Source: Aurantiochytrium sp. KH105 (taxonomy: Eukaryota > Sar > Bigyra > Thraustochytrida > Thraustochytriidae). Taken from it: a DNA stretch of 64,000 bases. The translations under genes were made by a program, and so were the position numbers. Positions 1 to 9,999 of this stretch are shown one piece after another. Numbering within the stretch: the stretch's first letter is position 1; the number at the start of each line of letters is the position of its first letter. The notes below the pieces were generated by a model. That model did not search any database and was not told where the DNA came from. It saw only the letters and a program-made list of their open reading frames with translations. The stretch is from contig BGKB01000063.1 of NCBI GenBank assembly GCA_003116975.1, positions 1 through 64,000 of the forward strand, written 5' to 3'.

Positions 1-149
1 CGGAAGAGGAAAGCACAAGCAAACCCCCAACGAGCTCTCCTGTGAGCAAAAGTAAAAGCAAACAAGAGAAGCAGGAGCTTTAGACAAGCTAACCCAAGCC
101 AAGGCAAGCCCAGTCGAGAGGCCAGAGAACCAAGAAAGCGAAAGCAAGA

Positions 150-2087
150 ATGACCGGCCCCACGACGAACAATCGCAAGAGGTCAGGGTCGCCAGCAATG
201 ATCCCCTCGGCAGAACCAACGCGGACAGCGAGTACATCCAAACCGGCGACGATGCCTTCATCCTCGAAACGAGCACTTCTCGCAACAAGCACAGAGTGGC
301 GCAATCGCGACTCCGACCTGCTCAAGAACGGGACGACGAGACCTCCGCACATTTCCGCCTCCACGGAGGAGGCCAAGCTTGAGGACCGCGGAGCGAACAC
401 GGTCCACGCGACGCCTGTCAATGCGCATCGCATCTCGGCCGTGCCGCCCCCGCATCCGACCCGCTCGCCAGCCACCAAGGCCATGGCCATGCCCAGCACT
501 GCCTCGACAACTGCATCGGGCAGGGCGAACCCTCCCGCGGGTGGCAACTCGCGAATCAAGGGACCCTGGACGCGCGAGGAAGACGAGCTCTTGGCCAAGC
601 TTGTCAAAGAATTTGGGCCCAAAAAGTGGTCTGTTATTGCCTCGCACGTTCCCGGCCGCATCGGCAAGCAGTGCAGGGAGCGCTGGCTCAACCACTTGGA
701 CGCATCGGTGAAAAAGACCCCTTGGTCCGAGGCCGAGGACGCCACTTTGCTCAAGGCTCAACAGCAAATTGGAAACCGATGGTGCGAGATCGCCAAAATG
801 CTGCCTGGGCGTCCCGAAAATGCCGTCAAGAATCGATGGAACTCGCTCATGAACCGCAGATATCCCAAGCACAAGGCTAGTGCTTCGGCTTCATCCTCAC
901 CGGCCGCCGCCAGCTCGGCAGCCTCTGCCCAACGAATGCACGCTGGCGCCCACCTTCAATCCACTCATCCCTCGCATGCGGCGGCAATAATGACTCAAGG
1001 TCGTCATGCTACCAACATGGGCTACATGCCTAGTCATCAAGCCTACGCCGGTACATACAGCAGCAGCAATGGGGGCATGACCAGCAGCACCAGCTCTACC
1101 GCCACAAAAAAGAAGTCGTCCACTTCGCGTAAGACCTCTCCCGCCAGCACCAAAAGGAGCTCGCGGGCCGCTGGCAGCGCCTCCCCCACGACTTCTCCTG
1201 TTGTTGCAACAACGCAAACCTCGTCGAGTACGGGTACCCCCACAGGCACTCGACGATCGCCGCGCACGCGCGAAACGCATGATGGCAATCTCGAGAACCA
1301 CTCGCTCAACGTTTCGTCTCAGGAAGCGCCTACGCCAACCAAGCCGACAGCTGCAGGTAACGAGCTCGCGACAAAGGAGCGCAAACGCCCGCCTCCCGCA
1401 CTCAACCTTTCCGCCACTGAGCTCAACACGTTTTCGATGTCACCTACTCACAACCAGCTAGGTGGCTATCCCGATCATCCGATGCTCGCACCCTCGGCGC
1501 ACGGCACGCCCCGCAGCGTGACATCCATGTTTGATCGCTTCGCTGCAAGTGTCGGCGCCCATAGCGATGCCGACCTTTTGGGCAGCATGGATCTCGACGC
1601 GGTTGGCAACGGGCCTACCACGGCGTCGCCTCCATCCACGGAGGATGCCGCGGCAAGCAGCGCACTCACGAATTCGCTCGTGGGGCTCTCGATTGATGAC
1701 GATTTCAAGGATCTTCTTGGCGACATCACGCTGGCTGCAACGCCGCGTCGACCTGCCCCTGGGTCAAACTCGCACAGCATGATGGCTACAGGAGCGCCAT
1801 CGAGCTGCCGGATGAGCGGCAGCTCTAGACTCAGCGCCACTTTTCGGGCATCCTCACCTAGGGCGTCTGCCTCGCCTCGAGGTCTTGACCTCAATCTTTT
1901 GGATTCCTTGCATCTCCACGATGGCTTTGGCTTTCCTGCATCAACCACTTCTGTAGCAGCCTCGGACTTTAACTTTGATCTCTCAACCCCGCGACTCACG
2001 CAGTGCCAAAGTCCCGTCACCAAGATTCGTTCTGATATTTCGCGCTTTTTTGATGAAGGCAGGCTTGATGCCGACGCCGCAGCATGA
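150..2087 (+). CDS. R2R3-type MYB transcription factor
   Basis: 645-residue protein starting at an ATG; predicted sequence-specific nuclear DNA-binding regulator. Two adjacent MYB repeats are clear. R2 is about residues 137-188 with the regularly spaced tryptophans W140, W160 and W179. R3 is about 189-240 with W192, W211 and W230. The recognition-helix signatures GKQCRERW and ENAVKNRW are typical of c-MYB and plant R2R3/3R proteins. No R1 repeat is visible in the 136 residues before R2. The remaining 400 residues are Ser/Thr/Ala/Pro-rich and look disordered, with a basic Lys/Ser-rich stretch around 310-350; this is what an activation or regulatory tail usually looks like. Targets cannot be inferred. 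The next gene lies 516 bases downstream on the same strand. Confidence 0.9.
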   Translation: MTGPTTNNRKRSGSPAMIPSAEPTRTASTSKPATMPSSSKRALLATSTEWRNRDSDLLKNGTTRPPHISASTEEAKLEDRGANTVHATPVNAHRISAVPPPHPTRSPATKAMAMPSTASTTASGRANPPAGGNSRIKGPWTREEDELLAKLVKEFGPKKWSVIASHVPGRIGKQCRERWLNHLDASVKKTPWSEAEDATLLKAQQQIGNRWCEIAKMLPGRPENAVKNRWNSLMNRRYPKHKASASASSSPAAASSAASAQRMHAGAHLQSTHPSHAAAIMTQGRHATNMGYMPSHQAYAGTYSSSNGGMTSSTSSTATKKKSSTSRKTSPASTKRSSRAAGSASPTTSPVVATTQTSSSTGTPTGTRRSPRTRETHDGNLENHSLNVSSQEAPTPTKPTAAGNELATKERKRPPPALNLSATELNTFSMSPTHNQLGGYPDHPMLAPSAHGTPRSVTSMFDRFAASVGAHSDADLLGSMDLDAVGNGPTTASPPSTEDAAASSALTNSLVGLSIDDDFKDLLGDITLAATPRRPAPGSNSHSMMATGAPSSCRMSGSSRLSATFRASSPRASASPRGLDLNLLDSLHLHDGFGFPASTTSVAASDFNFDLSTPRLTQCQSPVTKIRSDISRFFDEGRLDADAAA

Positions 2088-2603
2088 ATTGAGAGCTACC
2101 TAGCCAGCAGTTCTAAATCAAAACCATAGATTGTACAGCCACAAGTGCTCCTCTTTCTACTCTACCCCTTTTTCCTCCGCCCGAGCCTTTGCCTTCCCTT
2201 GCCATGCAATGCAACAACTACAACCACTCTTGCGGGGTCTCTCTGCAGCTGCCAATGGCTCCTGCCTGCAGCCATTGCTTGCCACCGTCCCCAATGGTTC
2301 TGTCGGCGAAATCTCATAGGTCACCCACCATCTGCGTGAAGCTTTCGCTTTCCTGTTCCTTCCCTTTTTGCCTTTCTTGCCCTTGCTTGCGTCGCTTGCT
2401 TGAGTTGTGCAACCAGCACTTGTCATCTGCTAGTGTGCAGTGGAGTGCCGTGCAGTGCAGTGTAGTGCAAGGCAGCAGAGGTGCCTGGCTGACATAGCCG
2501 ATGCCTGTGAAATCCAATCCACAGCGTCTCGCCGCTCGCCTCGTGCGTCGCTGGCTGGCCTAGACGCCCAAGGCTGCGCGCCAGCGCGCGTAGAAAGAGA
2601 ACG
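2088..2603. other. Intergenic, MYB to AAAP transporter
   Basis: 516 bases with no supportable gene. A pyrimidine-rich section follows the MYB stop. At 2435-2475 there is a loose repeat of a GTGCA/TGCAG pentamer. The segment must hold the 3' end of the MYB transcript and the promoter of the transporter, but no TATA element was recognised. Confidence 0.5.
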
Positions 2604-3958
2604 ATGCTCCGCACTCCGCGGCAGCTCCGCGCGCCGCTGCTCGACGTCGAAGACGCCGAAGGCTCGCTAGCAGCGGAGATCGCAAGACCTGCAGGCCTCG
2701 ACGAGATCCCGCTCCTCGACGACACGGACGTCGACGATGACGACAGCGACCACGGAGGCGGGATCGTTGACGTCGACCCCCCTCTTGACTTCCTGCGCGT
2801 TGCCTCACATGAGCAGAATATCGACAACATGCCGCGCCGCCCCGCCGCTGATGCGGCAAGTGTCCTTGTTTCGACGTATAACCTCACGAGCACAATTCTC
2901 GGCGCTGGCATTCTCTCCATACCCTATGCTCTCGCCCAGTGCGGGCTTGTGGTCGGCCTCTTGCTTCTTTCCTTCACCGCTGTCGCTTCGACAATGAGCT
3001 GTAACCTCATCCTCTCTTCGTATCTGCGGACAGGCCGTGGCAGCTTTGGCGATCTCGCTCTTGCGCTCTTTGGGCCGTGGACCTCGAATGCAGTCAGGGT
3101 GCTCATCGTAGTCTTGAACATTGGCGCCGCCAGCGCTTACATTCTCGTTGTCAAGTCGTTGCTTCCTCCGAGTCTCTGCGAATTTGCTGGGTCCGACTCC
3201 GTCTTTTGCAAAGGTCCAGTCAGCGACGACATCGTTACTGGTATTGTCGTCTTTGGCATTGTGTACCCTCTTTGCTGTCTCGAGAATCTTTCTTCGCTTC
3301 GGCACACGAGCATGCTGGCCTTTATCTTTGCTGTTTTTCTCACCACGGCCATTGCAATTCGTTCCGTGCAGTTTGGCGAGTTCTGCGGCATCTCGTACGG
3401 CCCCAAGTCATATTCGAGCCTCTTCCAGGGCCTGCCCGTCTTTTGCTTCTCCTTTGTTTGCCACCTCAACGTGCTGCCTGTTTATGGTCAGCTTCGAAAG
3501 CGCTCGCCCGATCGCATGCGCAATGTCTTTCGGAATGCCATCGTCTTTGCGATGCTCCTCTATTGCGTTGCTGGATCCTTTGGCTACATTCGTTTCAGCT
3601 GCACACCCGAAGGTGTCCCGGATAACATTCTTGCAATCGGTTTCTTCCCCACTGACGACTATCTCATTGCCGCCGCGCGTATTGCTGAGGCTTTCACTTG
3701 TACTCTGGCTCTTCCGCTCATCCAATATCCGACCCGCGTCGCAATTCACAGTTGGCTTTTTGCCACGCCCAAGTATCTGAATGAATCCAACCACCAGCCG
3801 CGAGGCGCAAACGCAGCGTCCACGGCGCAAGCGAATGCAGGCGAGCGCCGGAACGGCGCCGTCGCTCCGACTGCTTCTGCTGCTGCGAATGCGGCTGCTA
3901 ACGCCGGAGAAAATGCTTCAGGTTTCTCGCGAGCCCCGGAGTCTCAAGCGCTTTTGTC

Positions 3959-4000
<42 letters not shown>

Positions 4001-4373
4001 TCGGCAGCATGGCCATGGAAACCACAACACCCTCTTCATGAGAGCAATTGAAGCGTTTGGCATTCTCCTAGTCGGCTACACGCTTGCGCTCGTGGTTCCC
4101 AATGTATCCACCGTTTTTGGGCTCCTGGGAAGCGTGTGTTGCTCTCTGGTTGTCTTCATCCTTCCTGGTATATTTTATTTGCGCTCGACGCAGTCCGCGA
4201 TGCGTCGCGTAGAAGCTGCCAATCCGCAAGAGCTTTCTTACAATGACAAACAAGCTGCTCGTCATCTCATTCGCCAACGTATCGTCTCATGGATACTTAT
4301 TGTTTTTGGTTCCGTCGTCGCGGTCTTGGGCACCGCGGCGACGGCCTCAAGTATTGACTCATCCAGCGCGTAG
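2604..4373 (+). CDS. AAAP/SLC38-like amino-acid transporter
   Basis: 589-residue multi-pass membrane protein of the amino acid/auxin permease family, which moves neutral or cationic amino acids across plasma or vacuolar membranes. After a cytosolic, acidic N-terminal tail (1-85, with an Asp-rich run) the first membrane helix carries the family signature: TSTILGAGILSIPYALAQCG from about residue 92. About eleven hydrophobic segments follow. Between the late helices (about 392-473) is a low-complexity insertion rich in Ala and Asn that ends in 13 consecutive CAG-encoded glutamines (about 453-465). The last helices and a short C-terminus follow. Substrate and membrane cannot be told from sequence; the SLC38/AVT branch is the best guess. 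ATG start preceded by in-frame non-coding GC-rich sequence. Confidence 0.88.
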
Positions 4374-4824
4374 GGCCACGTATGAATTTCCACTGATTTT
4401 GATTCTTTAATTCCCCTCTTTTTTTCTTGTTTTCTTTTTTCATGCCGCGCAAAGACAAAAACAGGTGAATCCCGTGCTCTGTCTGCCGCGTACAAGCGAG
4501 AGCATGCTGCGTGCAACAGCAAGCCTTTTTCTTGCTTTCGTCCCCCTCAATGTTCTCCTCCTGTTCATCAGCATGCCTAAAACTTATTTTTTGCCGCCCG
4601 CGCCATCGCGGTGTGTTCTCAACCTAACCGTGTAGCCCTGCGATTGCCCCAAAAAACAACAACACTTGATTATTTTGTTTCTTCAACCAGCTTTACAGAG
4701 AAAATTTTCCCAAACCGGGTTCACTTCACCGTGCGCACGCAGTCAAAGACGGGGCGGCCAGCCAGCCAGCCAGCCAGCGAGCCAGCGAGCTAGCTAGCCA
4801 GCGACGCCTTGGACGCTCACGAGA
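4374..4824. other. Intergenic before SNF2-LRR gene
   Basis: 451 bases, no gene seen. The distal third carries the GCCA tract listed separately, which ends 21 bases before the SNF2-LRR ATG and so is probably in its 5' leader or core promoter. Confidence 0.5.
4757..4803. repeat. (GCCA)n microsatellite in SNF2-LRR leader
   Basis: About five clean GCCA units decaying into GCGA and GCTA variants, immediately upstream of the start codon of the SNF2-LRR gene. Confidence 0.9.
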
Positions 4825-7800
4825 ATGTCTCGGGCCGCAGCTCCGCCTGCGATTAATAAGCGCGCTAAGCTTGCGCTGGACCTTGAGTTGAGCTCAGATG
4901 AAGACGACCACTTCTCTGGCGACGATGACCATGCCTCGCGTACGGCTCTGCCGAAGCAGACAATACAACCACCAAAGGTCACGAACGCAAGTACGGCCGC
5001 GAACAAGCCTCGCAAAGGCGGTGCTGTAAAGACACGAACAAGTCGGGCTCGCGCCCCTGCCAAAGGACAACCAAAAGCCAGAAGAAATCCCCCCCGAACG
5101 CGTTCTCGCGCCGTCGCTGCCGAAGACATTGAGGAAGATGATAGTCTTCTTGACGATGGTGACAAGGAGGAAGAAGAAGATGACGACGACGACAACGATC
5201 CTACGCTCAAAGGTTTTATTGTATTTACCTCTGACGAAGAAGAAGAAGATGAAGACGATGATGACGAGGTCGTTCTGGAAAGTGACGAGAATGACGCCAG
5301 CATCGGCGATGATATCGATGTGTCGGACGACGAAGGCATGAACGAGGAGAAAAAGAAAAGGACGAAAAGGGGAAAAAGCAAGACGCCTTTGCGGCGCAAA
5401 CTCAAACGCGCTCGGCACAATAAAGGCAAACGAATCAAGGAATCATCTGCCAAGCTTGCCGCCTTTGATGCCTTGCAAGACGAAGAAGACCGGAAGGAAG
5501 CAGCTGCGCGTGAAAAGATGCGCGAAGTCCTGTCAAAAATGGAGGACAATCGTGCCACGAGACTTTTTGATCTTTGCCAGATTCCCCCCACTCTCAATGC
5601 TTCGCTCCATCCCCACCAACATCAAGCTTTGAGCTGGCTCTACACGCAGGAATTGAAGCATCAGTGCGGTATGCTCTGCGACGACCAGGGCCTCGGAAAA
5701 ACAGTCGAAATGATTGCCCTCATTCTGAAAAATACACCCGACAAGTGGAAAGCCAAGAGAGAGAAGCGCATTGAAGAGAACAAACGCAAGTTTTCACAGG
5801 GCAAAATCGCCGACCGCGATCTGCCCTTTCCCGAAGGCTGCTCCAAGACGACACTTTGCGTGCTGCCCATTTCTCTCATCAAGCAGTGGAAAACCGAAAT
5901 CGAGCGCTTCAGCAATGGGCTTCTTCGCGTCGGCGTCTACGACACCAATGCGGACCGCGACGAGCTCAGCAGGACATTTGACGAGTACGACGTTATTCTT
6001 ACAACGTATTCCATCATGCGTATTGAGGGCGAGAAACCGGACGAGAAGAAACGCAAAAACGAAGAAGACGCCTCGCAAGATCGGCGTCGCGCATTCGTTC
6101 GGCGCCAGGTTCTCGCAGAACGTGAGCATGCGTTCAAGGAGCGTCACACTAATCCATCGGTCTTCACAAGGCTCGGCCCTCTCTTTCGCCACTACTGGTA
6201 CAGAGTTGTTCTTGACGAGAGTCACATCATCAAAACCTCGACCACATCGACGTACAGAGCAGCATGCAGACTCTTATCGCTTCACCGATGGTGTGTCACA
6301 GGCACTCCAATCCACAACTCGCTCGATGAGCTCTACAGTCAGCTTTCCTTTCTCGTTCACGTACATATGGCCTCTTCGAAAGCGGAATGGAAGAAGCTGA
6401 TCACTAAACCGATCACCGAGGTGGTTGACATGAATGCCAAGGGCAACACATCAGTCAAAGATTCGCTCAAGAAAGATATCGAAGTTGCCTGGCAGCTACT
6501 TGCTCGTTGCATCTCTGACTTTGTGATTCGCAGGACCAAGCACACTCCCAATGCCGACAACACCCTGTCCCTGGTGCCTCTTCCATACCGTGAGACCTTT
6601 ATTCGCCACATCCCTCTCGGCCAACTCGAGCGAAGGAACTACGACCGTCTCTACGCGTGTTCGCGTGACGCCTTTCAGCGTATCGCAGGAGAGACCATGG
6701 ACGTCATCATGAAGAATATGTTCGTCTGGCTCATTCGCTTGCGCCAGTTTTGCAACCACCCGCTACTTATTGCGCATGCTCTCGGAGCAGATGACCTTAT
6801 GACGACGTTGTTGCGGGATGACGAGGACTCTGGCTCCGATGGTGATGACGACGACGATGAAAACAACGAGGATGACAACTTCTTTGGCCAGGGTGCTGCC
6901 AAGGGCGACGGCATGACTGGCCCCGGACCTCTCAATGCAGAAGTCAAGACCCCCCAGAACTTTAGTGCCGCGAATTCTGAGCGTGTCGAAGCCTTAGTGA
7001 CCGAATGGTCGACAGACGCCAACCTGAGTGGTGCAGACTTGGTTAACCTTCGAAAGTCAGCCATCATCACCGTCAAGCAAGAGATTCGAAAAGCACGCAA
7101 GCTAGCTCGCTCCCAGGCACGTGCTGCGTATGAAAAGCGCCGAGTGGAAGATAGTGAGCTCTTGGCACTTGGCGATGCAGAAGACGCCCCTACAACACAC
7201 CTGCGGAGTCCTGTTCTCGAACGATTCTACGAATCGCTTCAGCAGCAGCCCAACGAGACAGCATTTCAAATGGCAAGGAGACGCGCAACATTTTGGCCCA
7301 GCAGCAAGCTTGCTGCCATAATTGAAGACCTTCTCGCGTTGCGCCGGCAAAATCCGAGCCTTAAGGCCTTGGTTTTCTCACAGTTTACTAAATACCTCGA
7401 TCTGATTGAGCATGCCATCATCAGATACGGCTTCAACGTCGTCCGCCTCGATGGCACGATGAGTCAAGCGGAGCGCGAGGTCTCTCTCGAACGCTTTCGG
7501 GACGACCCTTCTGTCAACATTTTTCTTATCAGCTTGCGCGCAGGTGGGCTCGGACTCAATCTTGTGGCTGGCTCCGACGTGCTCATCGCAGATCCTTGGT
7601 GGAACGAGAGCCTCGAGGCTCAGGCGATTGACCGTGTGCATCGTATCGGTCAACTCAAGCCTGTCCGCGTCATTCGCTACGTTACCAACCACTCGATCGA
7701 GGAACAAATGCTCAGGATGCAGGAGCGTAAACGCGCTCTCAGCGCCGGGGCCTTCTCCGAAAAGTTCCAGGATGCCAAGACGTTGACCCTCCAGGATCTG

Positions 7801-9792
7801 CAAAACATTTTCGAAGACCATACGACAAACGCCGGTATCCTCGAAACCACAGAGGACGGCACGCACAAAACATCTCTGCAGATGGTGTACGAGAGTCTCG
7901 AGAAGCAGCTTAAAGAGGTCGAACATGGGGCGCGGAACGCAGTCGGGGAGTGTATCGGCCCGCACCCGAATCGAACTGCGCCCACGCTTGTCTCCCAGAG
8001 TGCCTCGGCCTTCTTTGCGCAAAGTTGCCCGGGTGCCATTGGCACGCTGCGACGCATTCGCGACTGCGGCAACGTCATCGACGACGCCCTGAGCGATGGT
8101 CTTGATTTCATTGGTGACAACGCTAGTGACAATGGCGCTGGTGACGCTGCTGCGCGCCTTCGCGCCGCGACAGCTGCTTTGCCGTGTCTCAGGTCACTCA
8201 AGAATCGCGGGATACTTTCGACCTGCATGTTATCGCTCGCGAATCATCTCGACTGCAACGAGAGCTTTGCGCAGAGTCAAGTACTTGCGAAGGTGCAGGG
8301 TTTCATGTTGAATGGAACCCGACCTGCATCGCTGCGCTACAATGCTATAAACACACTTCGAGACCCGTCGCTGGGAAATCTGCGGTCCTTACATCTGGAA
8401 TGTTGCCAGCCTTTGACGCCGGATCTTCTTCGGGAAGCTGCACGGCTGAGTGGCCATTCGCTGCGCGAGCTGCGCCTCATCAATTGCGGGCATGTGCTCG
8501 ATGACGACACCGTGGCTACCGTTCTCGATATCTGCGGCGAACTCCGCGCTGTGGAGTTCACTTGTGCGTACAAACTGCTACGGCTCGACCGTGTATTCGC
8601 GCAGGATGGTCTGCAAGAGATCTCAATGAGGGACTGTCACGAGGCGAGAATCTCGCACGATGGCCTCGTTCGTCTGAACTGGTCCGCACTTTCCACCTTG
8701 GAGATCCTTGATCTCTCCCACTGCAAGAACCTGCTTGGACAGCGACGCGACGCACGGGCCGAGATTCTGGGCGTTGACCACGAAAAGGATACTGTAAGCT
8801 ACGTGATTGAAAATACGCCACGACTTCGCGTGCTTCGATGTGCTGGTGCCGACCAGCACACGTTCAACCAAGCAATGTTGAAGGCGATCTCGACACGCTT
8901 GTTTGCCCTGGAAGAGCTCGATGTAAGCGAGTGTGTCAATCTTTTCGCCTCGCGCTCCTTTCTGACCGAGCTCGTAGAGACTGCTCCTGACTTGCGCACA
9001 GTGCGAATGTCTCGATGCCCGATTCCCAACATGCAAGACCGCGAACAGAGTCTTCTTCGCGAAAAGTTCCACATGGAGACCGTAGCGGCCAAAAAGATTT
9101 CTATGGAGCATGTAGATGAAGAGACCATCAATAGAACCATCATGGAGATGTCAGCGAAGACTGACGTGCCGGGCGAAAGCGGCGTCAACGTGCAAAAGGA
9201 GCGACTCATGGACATGAACGACAATTTTCTGTCGGCCCTGCCGAGCGCACAAAAGAGACCTGCTCCCCCGCGGAGCGGGCCCGTGGCTACCATGTCTGGC
9301 GCGACACAGCAGGGCGATGCTACTGTGGCAAGCAGCGGGCAAGGTGCCGAGGATGCCGAAGAGGCGAAAACGGCGCAGGTGACGACGGAAGATCCTCTGC
9401 GCGAGGGCGCTAGACACCTTTTGTACTCCTTGAGCAAGCTTTCGAAATTGGAGGTCTTAGAACTCGGGCTCATGGATGTCATTGACGACTTTTTGGTGCG
9501 GAGCGTTGCGAAGAGCTGCCCGAATCTGCGTGTGGTCAACTTTTCTGGCTGCTCCGGGATCTCTGACAATGGTGTGCGCGCGCTTGCGTTCCTGCACAAG
9601 CTCGAAGAATTGGATCTCTCGTGGTGCCCTGCCATATCGCACGCCACAGTCATTGGTCTCTTGCAACACTTACCGCGACTGCGTTCCCTTCGTCTCTACG
9701 GCTGCCACGACCTCGACGTTCTCAAGATATCCGAGGCCATTCGTACCCGCGCAATCAGCTGCAATCCCGTGCTCTCCGTCTGGTTCGGGTAG
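4825..9792 (+). CDS. SNF2 ATPase (Rad5/Rad16 type) fused to C-terminal LRRs
   Basis: 1655-residue protein, ATG start. Residues 1-230 are alternately basic and very acidic (Asp/Glu runs around 112-165), as in nuclear chromatin factors. The ATPase core begins near 256: Walker A region DDQGLGKT (286-293), Walker B box DESH (464-467), motif III TGTP (492-495). Lobe 2 has VFSQF (850-854), then DRVHRIGQ (936-943), the SNF2 hallmark. Between the lobes (about 655-830) is an acidic insertion with no cysteine-rich RING, unlike Rad5, HLTF or Rad16. From about 1183 to 1400 and again from 1533 to 1650 are leucine-rich repeats of the Cys-containing AMN1/F-box type (LxxLxLxxC), separated by a charged linker. 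In yeast, Rad16 (SNF2+RING) pairs with Rad7 (LRR) in global-genome nucleotide excision repair. This chain carries one of each, so a repair or chromatin-surveillance role is inferred. Alternative: an unrelated SNF2-LRR invention. Confidence 0.88.
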   Translation: MSRAAAPPAINKRAKLALDLELSSDEDDHFSGDDDHASRTALPKQTIQPPKVTNASTAANKPRKGGAVKTRTSRARAPAKGQPKARRNPPRTRSRAVAAEDIEEDDSLLDDGDKEEEEDDDDDNDPTLKGFIVFTSDEEEEDEDDDDEVVLESDENDASIGDDIDVSDDEGMNEEKKKRTKRGKSKTPLRRKLKRARHNKGKRIKESSAKLAAFDALQDEEDRKEAAAREKMREVLSKMEDNRATRLFDLCQIPPTLNASLHPHQHQALSWLYTQELKHQCGMLCDDQGLGKTVEMIALILKNTPDKWKAKREKRIEENKRKFSQGKIADRDLPFPEGCSKTTLCVLPISLIKQWKTEIERFSNGLLRVGVYDTNADRDELSRTFDEYDVILTTYSIMRIEGEKPDEKKRKNEEDASQDRRRAFVRRQVLAEREHAFKERHTNPSVFTRLGPLFRHYWYRVVLDESHIIKTSTTSTYRAACRLLSLHRWCVTGTPIHNSLDELYSQLSFLVHVHMASSKAEWKKLITKPITEVVDMNAKGNTSVKDSLKKDIEVAWQLLARCISDFVIRRTKHTPNADNTLSLVPLPYRETFIRHIPLGQLERRNYDRLYACSRDAFQRIAGETMDVIMKNMFVWLIRLRQFCNHPLLIAHALGADDLMTTLLRDDEDSGSDGDDDDDENNEDDNFFGQGAAKGDGMTGPGPLNAEVKTPQNFSAANSERVEALVTEWSTDANLSGADLVNLRKSAIITVKQEIRKARKLARSQARAAYEKRRVEDSELLALGDAEDAPTTHLRSPVLERFYESLQQQPNETAFQMARRRATFWPSSKLAAIIEDLLALRRQNPSLKALVFSQFTKYLDLIEHAIIRYGFNVVRLDGTMSQAEREVSLERFRDDPSVNIFLISLRAGGLGLNLVAGSDVLIADPWWNESLEAQAIDRVHRIGQLKPVRVIRYVTNHSIEEQMLRMQERKRALSAGAFSEKFQDAKTLTLQDLQNIFEDHTTNAGILETTEDGTHKTSLQMVYESLEKQLKEVEHGARNAVGECIGPHPNRTAPTLVSQSASAFFAQSCPGAIGTLRRIRDCGNVIDDALSDGLDFIGDNASDNGAGDAAARLRAATAALPCLRSLKNRGILSTCMLSLANHLDCNESFAQSQVLAKVQGFMLNGTRPASLRYNAINTLRDPSLGNLRSLHLECCQPLTPDLLREAARLSGHSLRELRLINCGHVLDDDTVATVLDICGELRAVEFTCAYKLLRLDRVFAQDGLQEISMRDCHEARISHDGLVRLNWSALSTLEILDLSHCKNLLGQRRDARAEILGVDHEKDTVSYVIENTPRLRVLRCAGADQHTFNQAMLKAISTRLFALEELDVSECVNLFASRSFLTELVETAPDLRTVRMSRCPIPNMQDREQSLLREKFHMETVAAKKISMEHVDEETINRTIMEMSAKTDVPGESGVNVQKERLMDMNDNFLSALPSAQKRPAPPRSGPVATMSGATQQGDATVASSGQGAEDAEEAKTAQVTTEDPLREGARHLLYSLSKLSKLEVLELGLMDVIDDFLVRSVAKSCPNLRVVNFSGCSGISDNGVRALAFLHKLEELDLSWCPAISHATVIGLLQHLPRLRSLRLYGCHDLDVLKISEAIRTRAISCNPVLSVWFG

Positions 9793-9999
9793 TCGTACTA
9801 GTTGTAGTCAGTCAGTAGTAACAAAGACTTGTATGGTTGACGATGGTTGACATGGTGATGATGATGATCATAATGTGATAGCAAAACCAACTTTCGCCAA
9901 AGCAGAGTGGTGGACGCGCGGCTCACACGTACACGTGCGGAAGAGACGCGCAAACTCAACGCGGGGAAGTAAGCTTTGGGCCTCGAGAGAAGAGCCGCG

